Origin: Rhabdornis inornatus
Lineage: Eukaryota; Chordata; Aves; Passeriformes; Rhabdornithidae
Direction: 5' to 3'
DNA: 64,000 bases
NCBI GenBank assembly: GCA_013397075.1
Contig: VWZS01008806.1
Location: 372,001 to 436,000, forward strand
The position numbers and the translations under genes are program-made. Shown here in pieces: positions 36,401-47,900 of the stretch; within the stretch, counting starts at the first letter, position 1; every line of letters begins with the position of its first letter. The notes under the pieces were generated by a model, which saw nothing but the letters and a program-made list of their open reading frames with translations, was not told the origin of the DNA and made no database searches.

Positions 36401-39400
36401 AGATAAAAATAAGGTTTCACCCTAAATTTTATGTGATTTTCCTCATTACTTCCTTTCAAGGCAGCTTTCCTAGTTTATCTCATTGTACAAGCATATTAAA
36501 TAGTAAATCAAATATTTCCATCACTTAGGAACTGAACAATTTGCAGTATATTTACTTTCTAGTAACAAAATCACAATGTAATATATTTATATCTCAAATC
36601 AAAAAAGATGAAGAAAACATGTAAGCCTTGCTTTTGTCTGTCAGTTTAAATATGAAAAACAAAACCCAAACAAAACAACAAAAGCTGACTGCTAGCTTGT
36701 TTTTGCTTATGGGACTGGGATGTTTGGATATAATGCAAACAATTTTCATTTTTTCTCAATCGATTAGTCCAAAAGCTAAACTTTTTTTTTGATAGCAATA
36801 AAGATGATAGAGATGAATATAGATATATATTCATATTGATACTGGTATACTGCTATAGATCATATAAATATGCTTAGATATAGATAATGATAGAGACAGA
36901 GATGAGGGATATAAATTGTCCTTGCTAAAACCCTTCCAAATCTGAGGAAAAGATGGTGCAATGATTCCTGCTTTAGGCTTGCAGATGCCCTGATATCTTG
37001 TCAATTTTGAAATTTAATGAGAGTGGAGGTACAAACATCTTTCATGATTTCCCTCAGGGCAAGAGCTGCCACCAGGAAAGTGGGAAGTTGGGCTGCAACT
37101 TGCACCAAAGCCCTCAATGCTCGAGTATCACTCACAGTTTGACAACACATCAGTCTCCTCTTTCTTTCTATTTGATTTCCGATTATAACCTCTTTTTCAC
37201 TCAGCAGATGAAGGAAGATGGTTTCTCACACTGTGTCAGTGAGCCTTAACAGACAGATGTCAGTCCTGGTTTGTAATTCATACTTGCTTAACTTATAAAA
37301 CTAACTTACTTTACAAAGTCGTTTTGATATTTGCATAAATTTTACATTTTTCATGTTGTCTTTTTTCTCTTTTCCTTGACCCTTAAAAGGAAAAAGCCGA
37401 AAAAGAGGAAATGCCTTCAGACTTATAATGGTAAAAGAAAGCCTTGCATCATGAGTTTTTTTTCCTTTTTTCTGTGACTTGTTGACTGAATGTTTCAGCT
37501 GAAAGATGTTTCTCTCTCACTCTGTTCTTCATCCTGCTTCACGACTAACAAGAACTGCCAGCACTAATTCAAAAATTGGAGGGCAGTTGGAATGTTTCCG
37601 TCCTGAGGACTTCACAGATTTAGGGAAAGTTATTCTGAACAATATAAGATGGAAAGATATTCTAAATGTCTTATGACATAAAATTACCATAATAATTCTC
37701 AAAATACGGAAACTATTCAATGGTTGTTTAAATTTTAAAACTTTTCAGCTAAGATCATATAACCAAGTAAACTAATTTTGAAATGAGACTCAAAATGTTC
37801 ACATAAGGCAAAATCAACAGATAAGTCATTACCAAGAGCTTTGTATTTAATGTGTTTTCTGATGTATAATAAAATGCATAATAAAATTAGCTTGTTGTCA
37901 TAGGCTTTGTCACAGAAAAAGTGTGAAATAGTATAAACTGTTTTCCACAGACAGAATCCTTAATTACTGCTAATGATGCTGAGTAACTTTTGATATCTTA
38001 TGAAGCAAAGAAGGTCACCAAAGGCTGGGCAGCTCCTTGGTGGAGATCTGGCTTGGTGCCTTCTTTTTCCTAACAACTGGAGTCCACCAAACACTGCAAG
38101 TATGCAAGGCTGTTGGAAACCCAAAGCATGACAACCACAGCTGGATAGTCAGAACAAGAAAAATGGATCTTCTGACTTCACCACTCCATCCCACTGTTTT
38201 GGAGATTTAAGCTTTAGATATAGCATACCCTTGTTAATTTTCAGTAGTGTTCAGGCATGGGATTGAATTATCTAAATGCAGAGTGTGGTTTAACAAATCC
38301 AGGAAGAACAGAAATGATCAAAGTGATGGAACCCAATGAGATACACAGCCTAAACCTTCTTTTCTTGCACACTGAGCATGCTAGATAAAGCCACATACTC
38401 TTTTAACTGCCTCTTCCTAAGATCATAAACAGCAAAAATGATTAGGCAATACACGTGGCATTAAAACCAATGATGAGCATCTGTTATGACTTAGTTCCCC
38501 TGGGGATCCTGGGGGAGGTTCTGCAGCATCAAAAAAAGCAGTGGAACAGCCTCACAGGCAGCAGCAGCAGCCCCAGTATTAAATTACAGCCCTGATGGAT
38601 TGCTGCATCCTGCAAGGCCTTGTGAGGGTGTCACAAGCAGTTATGGCCCGAGTTGCTGCAACCTTTCTGGAAAAAGAGAGTTGCTAATTGCTCTGTGTAC
38701 ACTGTCAGAAGGCGCTTCCAGAAAATTTACAGTCATTTGCCAAATGGACTGTGGGATCCTTTTACCTCAAGCACATTAAGCAGAGGCCGGGCTGAAGTAG
38801 AATTGGAGTGCAGGGTTTATAATGCACGTAGAGAGGGGTTTTTTGGTTTGAAAAATGAAAGAAATGTTTCTCACAGTAGGGACAGCTAATGAACTCTGGA
38901 GCCTTTAACCTTCACGTCACAATCAGCAGTACAGAGTGCTCCCCCTCCCATTTGTGGTATATCACATATGCAATGGCAGACAGGATTCTTTAGGACCGAG
39001 ATACCTGGGAGAAGCTTTAGACAGTTATTTTGCTGCTGTGCTCCCAAGGAATTGTTTGTGTGTGTGCAGGGAGCACAGGCAGATCTGCAGAGGAGAAAAC
39101 ATGGGCTGGAGCAGAAATGTCTGTCACTGCCCACTCCCTCCCTTGGCACTGGTACATTGGCTGAGTTAGAGCTGATGTGTTTTGCTTTGACTGTGTGAAG
39201 TTCCACCACGGGAAAATCTGAGCCTACAAGGTTGGATTTGTAATGTGAAAAAGTTTGAAATGTTTCAAAACATTTAAAATACCCAGTACTTCGCACATGA
39301 AAGCCCCGCCTCCTGATCTGCATAATTTATTTGGTACAAGGGAAAACAAAAAAAGGTCAGTAACTGAAAATACTTGTCTTTTTAAACATGCTGAGAGAGT

Positions 39401-40805
39401 TGAAAGGAAATCTAATGATCTTCAGAGTGAGATGTTGTATTTGAACCAAAGAAAAGGAGGCAAAAAGGAAAGAAAAATATTAGAATTTGAATGTAAAATA
39501 GTATCCTAAAATTTAGTTTGTTTCAATAACTAGGATATCTTTACTATCACAGGAAGCTGAATTAAAGTGAGTTCTTACAATACAGAAGAGAGGAATTGAT
39601 AGTTTGAATCCAGCTTCAAAGTGTTTTGATGGCCTGAATCAGAACTGTAAGAGGAAATCTCTCAGGATCAGTCTCCGTGTTTAGGTAATGCTCTCCTTGG
39701 CCCAGGTTTAAATGTTAGAATACAGAGATGACAACCATGTACTCTACAATGTATTCTACTGAGGAACAAGTGCTGAGAAACAGCGGTCAGTGATCTTATG
39801 CAAGTACTTCCAAGGCAGGGAAGTATTTTGGATAACTGCCCACACAGCTTTAGCAATTCAGACTGTTCCTAAGTCATCCACAGACCACACTTGCCCAGTT
39901 TGCTGAGACAAGACAGCCTGAAAAGAGTCAAGGCACAGGTTTTTGAGCACAGCAGTGGAAGGACAGTGTGGGATAAGTATCGCTAAGAAAATACTATTAT
40001 CACACTGTACACCTCCCACAAAACCTTCCCAGAAGCAGCCTGAGGACAGAAGAGTTTGGTTTGAAGCACAAACACTTACACAGGTCAGTAGTGAGCACAG
40101 AGACGAGAGGGGTGGAGGAAGGGTGAGGACAGCTCAAAGCCAGAAACAGATGAGACGGGACAGATGCAGCCAGGGTTGTGACAGGTATTTGGGGTACAGT
40201 GGCCAAAGGTGGGGACAAGGGCACTAAGGCATATCTGTATTCATTCCTGTATTCAGCGTGTACTTTGGGGACTGCCCAGCTACTCTTGGATCTGTGTATG
40301 CCAGGGTTTAATAAGAGCCCCTAAGAAGCACCCAAATTGCTCTGCCCTCTTTCTGGGAGGCTGAAGGGTTTGATGGTCTAGTACCACACAGAACTTCACT
40401 TTCAAGCACTTGTTTTGTATGCTTAGGCTGCAGCAAACCATGTGAGAGCCTTGCTACCATACTAGGAGACAGCTAACAGAGTTGGTTGAATAAACAGATA
40501 GAGCATAAGTGTTTTATGAGAACATTAAATTCAATTTTATAAAATGATACATCATTGTAACAGTACCACACAAGATGTCTTCTTTTGTGGTAGAAAACCC
40601 AAGAAACATGAGCATCTGCCACAGTATTAGTTGAAGTCATTTTGTTTAGGCAGGTTAAGTGCAAATAACACTTTGAAATCTTTTATGCATTGACTCAACA
40701 TACATGTAAAAGGAAAAGTGCATTGAATTGAGAATAGCAGAATATCTTCTTCCACTGTAACGAACGCAGTGGAATAATAGTGAGGAAAAAAAAGTAGTAA
40801 TGAAA
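30426..40805. other. Non-coding DNA, no gene recognised
   Basis: No supported gene in about 10 kb. The 151-codon frame at 33203-33658 (+) is the longest. It shows a hydrophobic patch followed by a basic, cysteine-containing part but no family I recognise. T-runs occur at 30137-30147, 31243-31253 and 32260-32274. A strong polypyrimidine-AG (acceptor-like) site ends at 31267. 34560-34840 is pyrimidine-rich. 36780-36920 is a loose GATA/ATAG-rich low-complexity stretch. 34070-34330 is AT-rich and looks like conserved regulatory DNA. Confidence 0.55.
36780..36910. repeat. Degenerate GATA/ATAG low-complexity tract
   Basis: Repeated GATAGA, ATAGATAT and GATAAT words without a fixed period suggest a decayed GATA-type microsatellite. 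No exact array longer than a few units remains. Confidence 0.6.
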
Positions 40806-41171
40806 AAGATTAAAAAATTGAAGCTGAGGGACAACCTCATTGCTCTCTACAGCTTCCTGAGGATGGGAAGTGAAGAAGCAAGTGCTAATCTCTTCTCCCT
40901 GGTGTCCAGGTGTTCAACACTTGGGACTGGTTCAAAGCTGTTCCAGGAGAGGTTTAGACTCGGCATCAGGAGGCATTTCTTTACAAAGAAGTTGGTCAAA
41001 CACTGGAATAGGCTTCCTACAGTGGTGGTCAATATCCCAAGCCTGTTGGTGTTTAGGAGGAGTTTAGACAATGTCCTGAATAACATGCTTTAACTTTTGG
41101 TCAGCTCGTAAGTGCTCGGATAGTTGGAGTAAATGGTTTTTGTCAGTCCCTTTAAACTGAAAATACTTCTG
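40806..41171 (+). mobile_element. CR1 LINE, 5'-truncated, ORF2 C-terminus still open
   Basis: This is the last part of a CR1 element. The open frame through 40800-41093 translates into the C-terminal end of CR1 ORF2. It starts with LRDNLIALYSFLR and runs through FFTKKLVKHWNRLP, then PSLLVFRRSLD, to a TAA stop at 41091-41093. The untranslated tail follows and ends near ACTGAAAATACTTCTG, a diverged form of the CR1 terminal motif. It is heavily 5'-truncated, so no reverse-transcriptase core is present and it cannot move by itself. The open frame probably survives because the copy is short, not through selection. Confidence 0.88.
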
Positions 41172-41290
41172 TTCCTCTTCCTCTTCCTCTTCCTCTTCCT
41201 CTTCCTCTTCCTCTTCCTCTTCCTCTTCCTCTTCCTCTTCCTCTTCCTCTTCCTCTTCCTCTTCCTCTTCCTCTTCCTCTCCTCTTCTCT
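41172..41290. repeat. (TTCCTC)n hexamer microsatellite, about 20 copies
   Basis: About 119 bp of almost perfect TTCCTC units begin at the very end of the CR1 copy and decay into CTCCTCTTCTCTCCC. The + strand reads as alternating Leu-Phe codons, which is a translation artefact. The - strand is a pure GAGGAA purine tract that could adopt triplex or other non-B structure. Its position at the CR1 tail suggests it grew from the tail's TTCTGTTCC-like terminus. Confidence 0.95.
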
Positions 41291-44200
41291 CCCACTATGC
41301 TTCTGTCAGAGCACTGCTTCTGATTTAGAAATATTTGTGTGACTACTCAATCAATTCCACCTCTGGTTTCAGCTGGCACACAGCCGTGGCCCATTGTGTG
41401 CTGGGATCCTTGCCACTATGTCAAAGCAAGAGCAACACATGGGACATGATGGACAGGAAAAGACAAAGGTCACCCAGCTCTTGTCACCTGCAGCCATCAT
41501 CCTTGCCTATTCAATGCCTGTCTGCTCCTTCAGAGTCCACTAACTTAGAGAAATGGAGCAGACCAAATGTGCAAGGTGAAAGGAACATATCAGCTCACTC
41601 AAGAAACTTCTGAAGCAGATCCAAGAGCAGCCAGAATGCTGAGGTTTTCATGCTTCCAAGTGTGATGGAGGGGACACCCACAGTGTGATGGAGGAGGAAG
41701 TGTAAGCACCTTCACCATCAGCCAGGTAACCATTTTGCTCATAGGTGCAGGGGTTATGAATTACAGATTATGAAACATTCTGAATTAAGAAACCAACAAT
41801 GAATTTACATGTTTGGCCACTGATTGATGTTTTTGTTTTCTTTCCTAATGAACTCATAAAAGTTTAATTAAGGAAGTATATTGTCCTGTAAAATTGAGAA
41901 ATCCAAATGAACTATGACATTAGGACATATTAAGCCAAAGATTCAATGTGAAGTGCAACTTTTTTCGACTCAAGTTGATTAATGTCATTAAGTTCTGTGG
42001 AAGCATTACAGGGAGAATACAGTGTTAGTATGACAGCTTCATATCATGCCTCAAAAAGGATGCCTCTGCTTGAATCACATGCCACTAATGTTTTAAAGTT
42101 TCCCTCCACAGAATTCTCCATGACAAATGGGGAAGCATTGTTAGACACAAGAGAGAAAGACAGATGGGCTGAATACCTAGGCTCCAAGAAATATTTTGCC
42201 AACAGCAAAACCTGTTACTAGACAGTTCAGCCTTTGGAAAACTGTGCTCCTTTAATGCTCCTGTAATGTTTATCTGGAGCCTCCAATATCTATCTTTCAA
42301 AACCAGATTTTCATGTCATGCTTCTTTTTTGTTGGTGTCGTTATAGACAACTGCTACAATTCCTTCATCTTCAGTTTTGGAAGAAAACAATGCAAAGATG
42401 AACAGTAAGTGAGCACAGAGAAACAAGGTTAGAGTAGAAAAACAGGGAATAAGAGGGACCAGAACTTAAAATGAATAGAGAGAATATAATGGTAGGGAAA
42501 ACAACAGATGAATGTTAAGACATACAGAGCAGTTAGATAAATTGATAAAATGTCAATTAAAAAGTGCACTGAACTTCTTGGAAGATTTCCCTCAAACTGT
42601 CCCAATAACAGCTCTTTTTTTTGTTTCTTCAGAAATTCCTGCTCCAAGAGAGACCAAAGGTATCCTTTCTCCTGTATGTTAGATTGGACTTTGGGGCTTC
42701 CTTTCCTATGCTTGCATAGGGGAAGACACTGCCCAGGTGTGAGGTACCCACTGTTGGAAAAGCAACATACTTTGATATGAGCAGAAGTTGCATGTGAATT
42801 TTTGTCTTAATATTCTCTACTGAACTGAAAGCTATTAAAACTCAGAAGATGAGTTTTTAACTGAAATTATACAATCACATTGAAACACAGCATGCTACTC
42901 ATAGCATCCTTGCTGAACTCAAAAATCTGTTCATGATTAATAAAGAAAGGCAAACTTGATGAAAAAATCAGTGACTGGCATACTCACATTTATGGATGTA
43001 TGCAGTATTAAAGGAAAAGTACATGAATCCTCCACATAATGAATGTGTAATCCCCCAGAACATACTACTGGGAAAGATAAGTCTTGAAAACCAAAAGGAT
43101 AACTCCATAGGAAGATCCATCTGGAGGAAGAAAGGTATGGCTATCAGAAATGCAATTCATCTAAGAGATGCAATTACAGTCTCCCAGAAGGGACTCTTGC
43201 AGCTTGAAAAAGTTGATGATTCAGGCAAACTTCCCTCATCAGGAATGGGAAAATTCTCCCAGCACCTGGACAGCCTCCTCTGCTCCCTCAGGCTGCCTGG
43301 CCATTCAGGTCTTGCTTGCCATGTCACCTCTTTCCAGTGGAAGCAGAGACAGCTGCTCATCCACACTCCCCTCTCAACAAGCCATTAGTTTCAAGTGTGT
43401 GAATCCCTTTAATGCCACTGACACAAACTCCCAGAACCAAAACAATGTTTGCAGAAACATCTCTCCAAGCTGGAGTGCCACATTTCTCTGAATAGATCAG
43501 GAGCAAACAAGAAATCCCCTCTTCAATTTTACTCATATATTGCAATTTTCTCTCTTGGGGAAAAAAATATGTATCCATGGTCCTACCAAAAATATTTGCA
43601 TGCTACCTACTTCTTACACTCATGACAACTTTAAATGTGTGCGACATTCTAGACAAAAGAAATTTTGACTACAAACAAACTGAAACAAAATCTTAAACAA
43701 AAACAGCATTTACGTCTTTCCTCAGTCTTACCATCATAAAATCGTGATAGTTTATCTCCTATATCCAGTTGTCTCCAAAATGGGTATAACTGGAAGAGAA
43801 CTGTTCTTATAGGCAACCTTTGTTGTAATTTCATGCTTGAACAGAGGCAGGTGGAGTCAAGCGGCAGCAGAGTCAAGGGACCTTCTTGCAAGAAAGCCCA
43901 GATGAAGGCTAGAGCAGAACTGCTGGAGCTGCTGGAGCAGCTGGAATGCTCTGCAGTAGTTTTGTTCAGGGGAAGCCCCAAGTAGTGAGCTTTGATACCT
44001 GGAAAGGGAGCACAGACCATGCTTGGCCACAACCCTGATTATTAGCATCAACTGCAGCTCTAAAGAGGAAAAGAGTCACCAGTCATTTTAGTTTGGGAAA
44101 TCACTTCAAATATTTATTCAAATTATTTATTTCAGTTTGTGATTATTTTTGTTTAATTCTTCAGTGCAGAATTGCACCTGAAAAATTAGAACTTCTAAAG

Positions 44201-44519
44201 TGAAGGAAGACTAATTACCCGTGGCATACTGTAATGTATTGTAAAAATATAATATCCATGGAGAAATCAAATTAATGAAAGATTAATGTTGTTACAGGCA
44301 GCTCAATTATATATCTATCTGCTTTTATTGAAGGTCTACAAATATCTGAAATAAAAGTCTGATGAATCATCCATTAATTCTTTAAGAGAGATGAGACTAT
44401 AACCTGTGTTGCGAGTCTACGTTCTTATTTTCAGGTATTTCCTCTTTACAAATTTTAATGGTCAGGGTGGCTGTGAAGGACAGAATCTGTTTCTCCCACT
44501 TATTTTTGCCAGTGAGATG
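41291..44519. other. Non-coding DNA, no gene recognised
   Basis: No supported gene. Open frames up to 130 codons (42996-43388 +) and 127 codons (44032-43649 -) are unrecognised. The - frame contains a serine run produced by a GCTGGA/GCTGCT-rich stretch at 43915-43950. A 27-bp segment at 42633-42659 is bounded by a good acceptor and a weak donor. Confidence 0.55.
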
Positions 44520-44940
44520 TAGGCAGTTTAATAGGACAAAAAAGGTGGGGGAAATAATAAAAATTATGATAAAAGGATACACAAAACAGATAATGAACAA
44601 TGCAATTGCTCCCCACCTGCTGACTTATGCCCAGTCAGTCCCCAGGCAGTGGACTGGTACCCCCCAGCCAGCTCCTAATAATTTTATTGATCAACATGAT
44701 ATTATATGGTATGGAATATCTCTTTGGCCAGTTTGGGTCAGCTGTCTCCTGGCTGTGTCCCTTCTCAGCTTCTTGGTTCCACCCCCCCAGCCTTGTCTCT
44801 AGGATTATGAGAAGCTGGAAATATCCTTGATTTAGTGTCAGCACTGCTCAGCAACAACTCAAACAGTATGATATCAACTTTATTCTCATCCACTGTGCCA
44901 GCTACAAGGAAAAAACATTATCTCAACCAAAACCAGAACA
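44520..44940 (+). mobile_element. Solo LTR of an avian endogenous retrovirus (ERVL-like)
   Basis: The sequence matches, from memory, an LTR family common in bird genomes. Diagnostic blocks in order are an A-rich stretch ending ACACAAAACAGATAATGAAC, then CACCTGCTGACTTATGCCCA, then ATTATATGGTATGGAATATC, then GGCCAGTTTGGGTCAGCTGTC and CTGGCTGTGTCCC, then CACTGCTCAGCAACAACTC, and finally TCAACCAAAACCAGAACA. The 3' end is placed at the CA at 44939-44940. The 5' end is less certain; a TG lies at 44518. No gag, pol or env frames flank it, so it is probably a solo LTR left by recombination. No clean target-site duplication was found. Assignment to the ERVL class is my best guess. Confidence 0.65.
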
Positions 44941-47900
44941 CTGAGGTTTGCAGTTTTTAATATTCTTAGACTACTTGATGTGTTACTGAAGGAGATAGAA
45001 CTAAAAGAGCTACACCTTGCATCCAAAGGGATCTTGCAGGAAGAGGATATGGAAGTAGAGGAGAGAGGACGGACAAGAAGAAAATTCAGGGTAATCAAAG
45101 TACGTGGCTAAGAGTCATGTGTCCAGTGTATTTCACCATGAAATGCATCCATAAGTACCTCTTGCCCACATTCCAGCTACAAGTTTTTTCTCACTTCGTT
45201 TGCACAACAGGAAGTAAAAAAAGCAATTTTCTAATTGCCTGGAATGTGCTCTCTAAAAATCTGTAAATTATTTGTAGATGAAACAAGGCATGGTGTTTAT
45301 ATTCAGATCCAGATTTCCTTTAGAAGCTTACAGTGCCAGCTCCTGATGTGTTTTCATGTCCGCACCCGGCCATAAGCAGAGATCATTATCAACATGCAGC
45401 AAGCCCCAAGATATAAGGAATGGGATTCATAAAAATTTCATACAATACATTTTCTTAAACCTCTGGGCAAAATGCTGTGTACTGTAAACAGACAAAGCTA
45501 GTGAAGTGCACCTCCTCCTGTGGCAGGGACTCTCAGACAGCCTGTGGAGTGGCACGGCACAGCAGCAGGGGATGATGTTTTGCTGCTTAGCCAAGGACAC
45601 AGAAACAACCTCCGCTGTATTAGAAATCTCACTCCATTTTAAACATCTTTGTGGGTGAGATTAAAAGATTCAGCTGAGAAACTCACAATGCAGTAAACAG
45701 CATGAAAAGCCTTTGAATTCAGAGAAGGAACTCCTGAGCCAATGTGCCATGAATTGCACTGGGTGTTCCCAGAGGGGAGGGCAGGTTTGCAAGGAAAGAA
45801 GGGACTGCTGAACCTGTTATCCTCATTTGTTCTAGTCTTGCTTGTTGAAATAGAGGCAGGTTTACATGTTTCATGTTTATCATCAGTGTCCTTTGAACCA
45901 CTTGTAAGGTTTGGAATCAGGTGTTTTTTTGTTGTGTTTTTTTTTTTTCTTTTTAAAATTTTTTAGATTTTATTTTTCTCTTTTGTTTGTATGTTTATTT
46001 TTTTGTTTTGTTTTGGTTTTTGTCTGTTTTTTGTTTGTTTGGGTTTTTTATGTTTTTGGTTTCTCAAATTATTGTTTCCACTTAGAGTTTTGGAAAAATA
46101 TTGTGTTTAAGAAAGATAAAATTTGTCATGAAATCCCAGGATTTGGACCCTATTACGCTGAGGAAGCCAGAAAAATAGCATCTGGGTTTTATTGCTCTCC
46201 AAGAGCAGCTGTTGTCCAGTGTGATTGATACAAACATATTGGGGACCAGTATTGCTTCATCCAAGTATCAGACAGAAAATGGTGAAAGAAAGAAAGTCAA
46301 ACCCACAGAAGCTCTGGAGACCTATGGTCACTACCCCAAAACAGGTCTAATTTGTATCAAATTCACCCAGCTCTTAGCCTTGGGTTTTCTTTAGTGGCAA
46401 AAGTATTGGGGCTTTTTATCTGCATTATGCCACCCAGCAAGTGAGTGCTTCTTCTTGCCCTTTTGGGACAGATAAGCAGGAGGGCAATCTGAAGCTGTTG
46501 CACTCCTTTTGCAAATATGTGAATGGAACTTTAGCTGAATTACCTTCTCACAAACCAGCAAGTGTGCTCAGAACCAGGTGGGGCATATTCCATCACAAAA
46601 TGTTACAGGGAGCTCACAGATGATGGATGAAGGGTCAGGCCCAAGCCTGATCATTCTGTTATGTTCTCCAAGGTGCCATATCAATTCATCAGTCCTTTTA
46701 TTGCAAGCCATTAATTCAGTAACAGAGAATGATGAACTGCATTTTTTTAGAACATTTTTGGAATAGACAGTGATGTTTGTCACCTGCACTATTAACTTCT
46801 TTCTGTTTATTGGAATATATTTAAATTGAGATCAGTCATCTCAGTGAAACTTCATTTTTCAAAAAACCTTTTTTTTCCCTATAAACTTATAAATTCAATT
46901 GGTTGGTGTAAAATTTGTCTTCCATGAATACATAGTGAAAATACATGGTCTCTGCTTCTATTTCTGTGAAAATGAAGGCATTAGTAAATTTGTAACTAGG
47001 TGGAAATTGACTGGAAAAATTTTACGGGATGTTGCAGAAGAGATTAGATTACAGATTAGTTAGTGAATGCCTTGCAGTTTTATATGCAGAGAGAAATATA
47101 AACTTGATGATCTTTAATCAGGAAAAAAACTTGAGTTTATCAGAAGTAATGGCTGTTTAACATTCCTTATGCATTGTATAAACTGGGACTGCATGTATCT
47201 ATTTGTCTGTCTGTCAACTTATCTTCAGAGGATAAAATGAATGTAGTAGAGAACACCCACACGCTGCACACAAATGTCTGGTATCCCACTCAAATGGGGG
47301 AAGAATTCCACTTTATGGGATAGATCCTGCCAAGTAATCCATACAGTTATAAACAGACAAAGAACTGATGCAGCTTCACAGCTTTCAGGGCATAGGCATC
47401 ACACCCAGCTGCACCTCCTCACAGTTTTTGGTACCTGTTTGTCTTTCAGCAAAAGAGGCTGAAGAGGACTTTAACACAGACTTTTTGACTCTGACTCAAG
47501 CAGGTCCTCTCTGGGGATCCCTGAAGCTTCGGGTCTTCCTCAAGGAGCAGAGGTGCTGAGGCTCCTCACCTGCACTCCTCATGGGTGGTTTCTCCAGCCT
47601 CATAAAACTGAGGACCCTTAGGGGTTCCTCAGGTGACCAAAAATGACCTTTGTCAGTTTTGGGGAGCTCCAGAAGCTGCTGAGCATGTACCCATGCCCTG
47701 TCCTTTCCTCTGCCATCAGGGACACCAAGCTTTGAGTGCTGGCAGAGAACCCATGGAAAGGAAAACCTGTTGAGCTTTCATGTGTGACACCTGTGTGGTA
47801 AATGGCAACCAAGTAGCAGGCTCTGAACACTAGGTTTCTTATTTCTCTTGAGACAAAAATACAAGCTACTAAGGGGACTTGCCGAAGCTTTCTATTACTT

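Noticed and set aside
41133..41342. Leu-Phe repeat peptide
   Set aside because: It is the translation of the TTCCTC microsatellite, not a protein.
45911..46228. Phe-rich, membrane-like 105-codon frame
   Set aside because: It starts in a T-rich low-complexity tract; the apparent membrane segment is a composition artefact.
46226..46360. Inverted words TTGATACAAA and TTTGTATCAA about 120 bp apart
   Set aside because: A ten-base inverted match at this distance is expected by chance and has no supporting structure.
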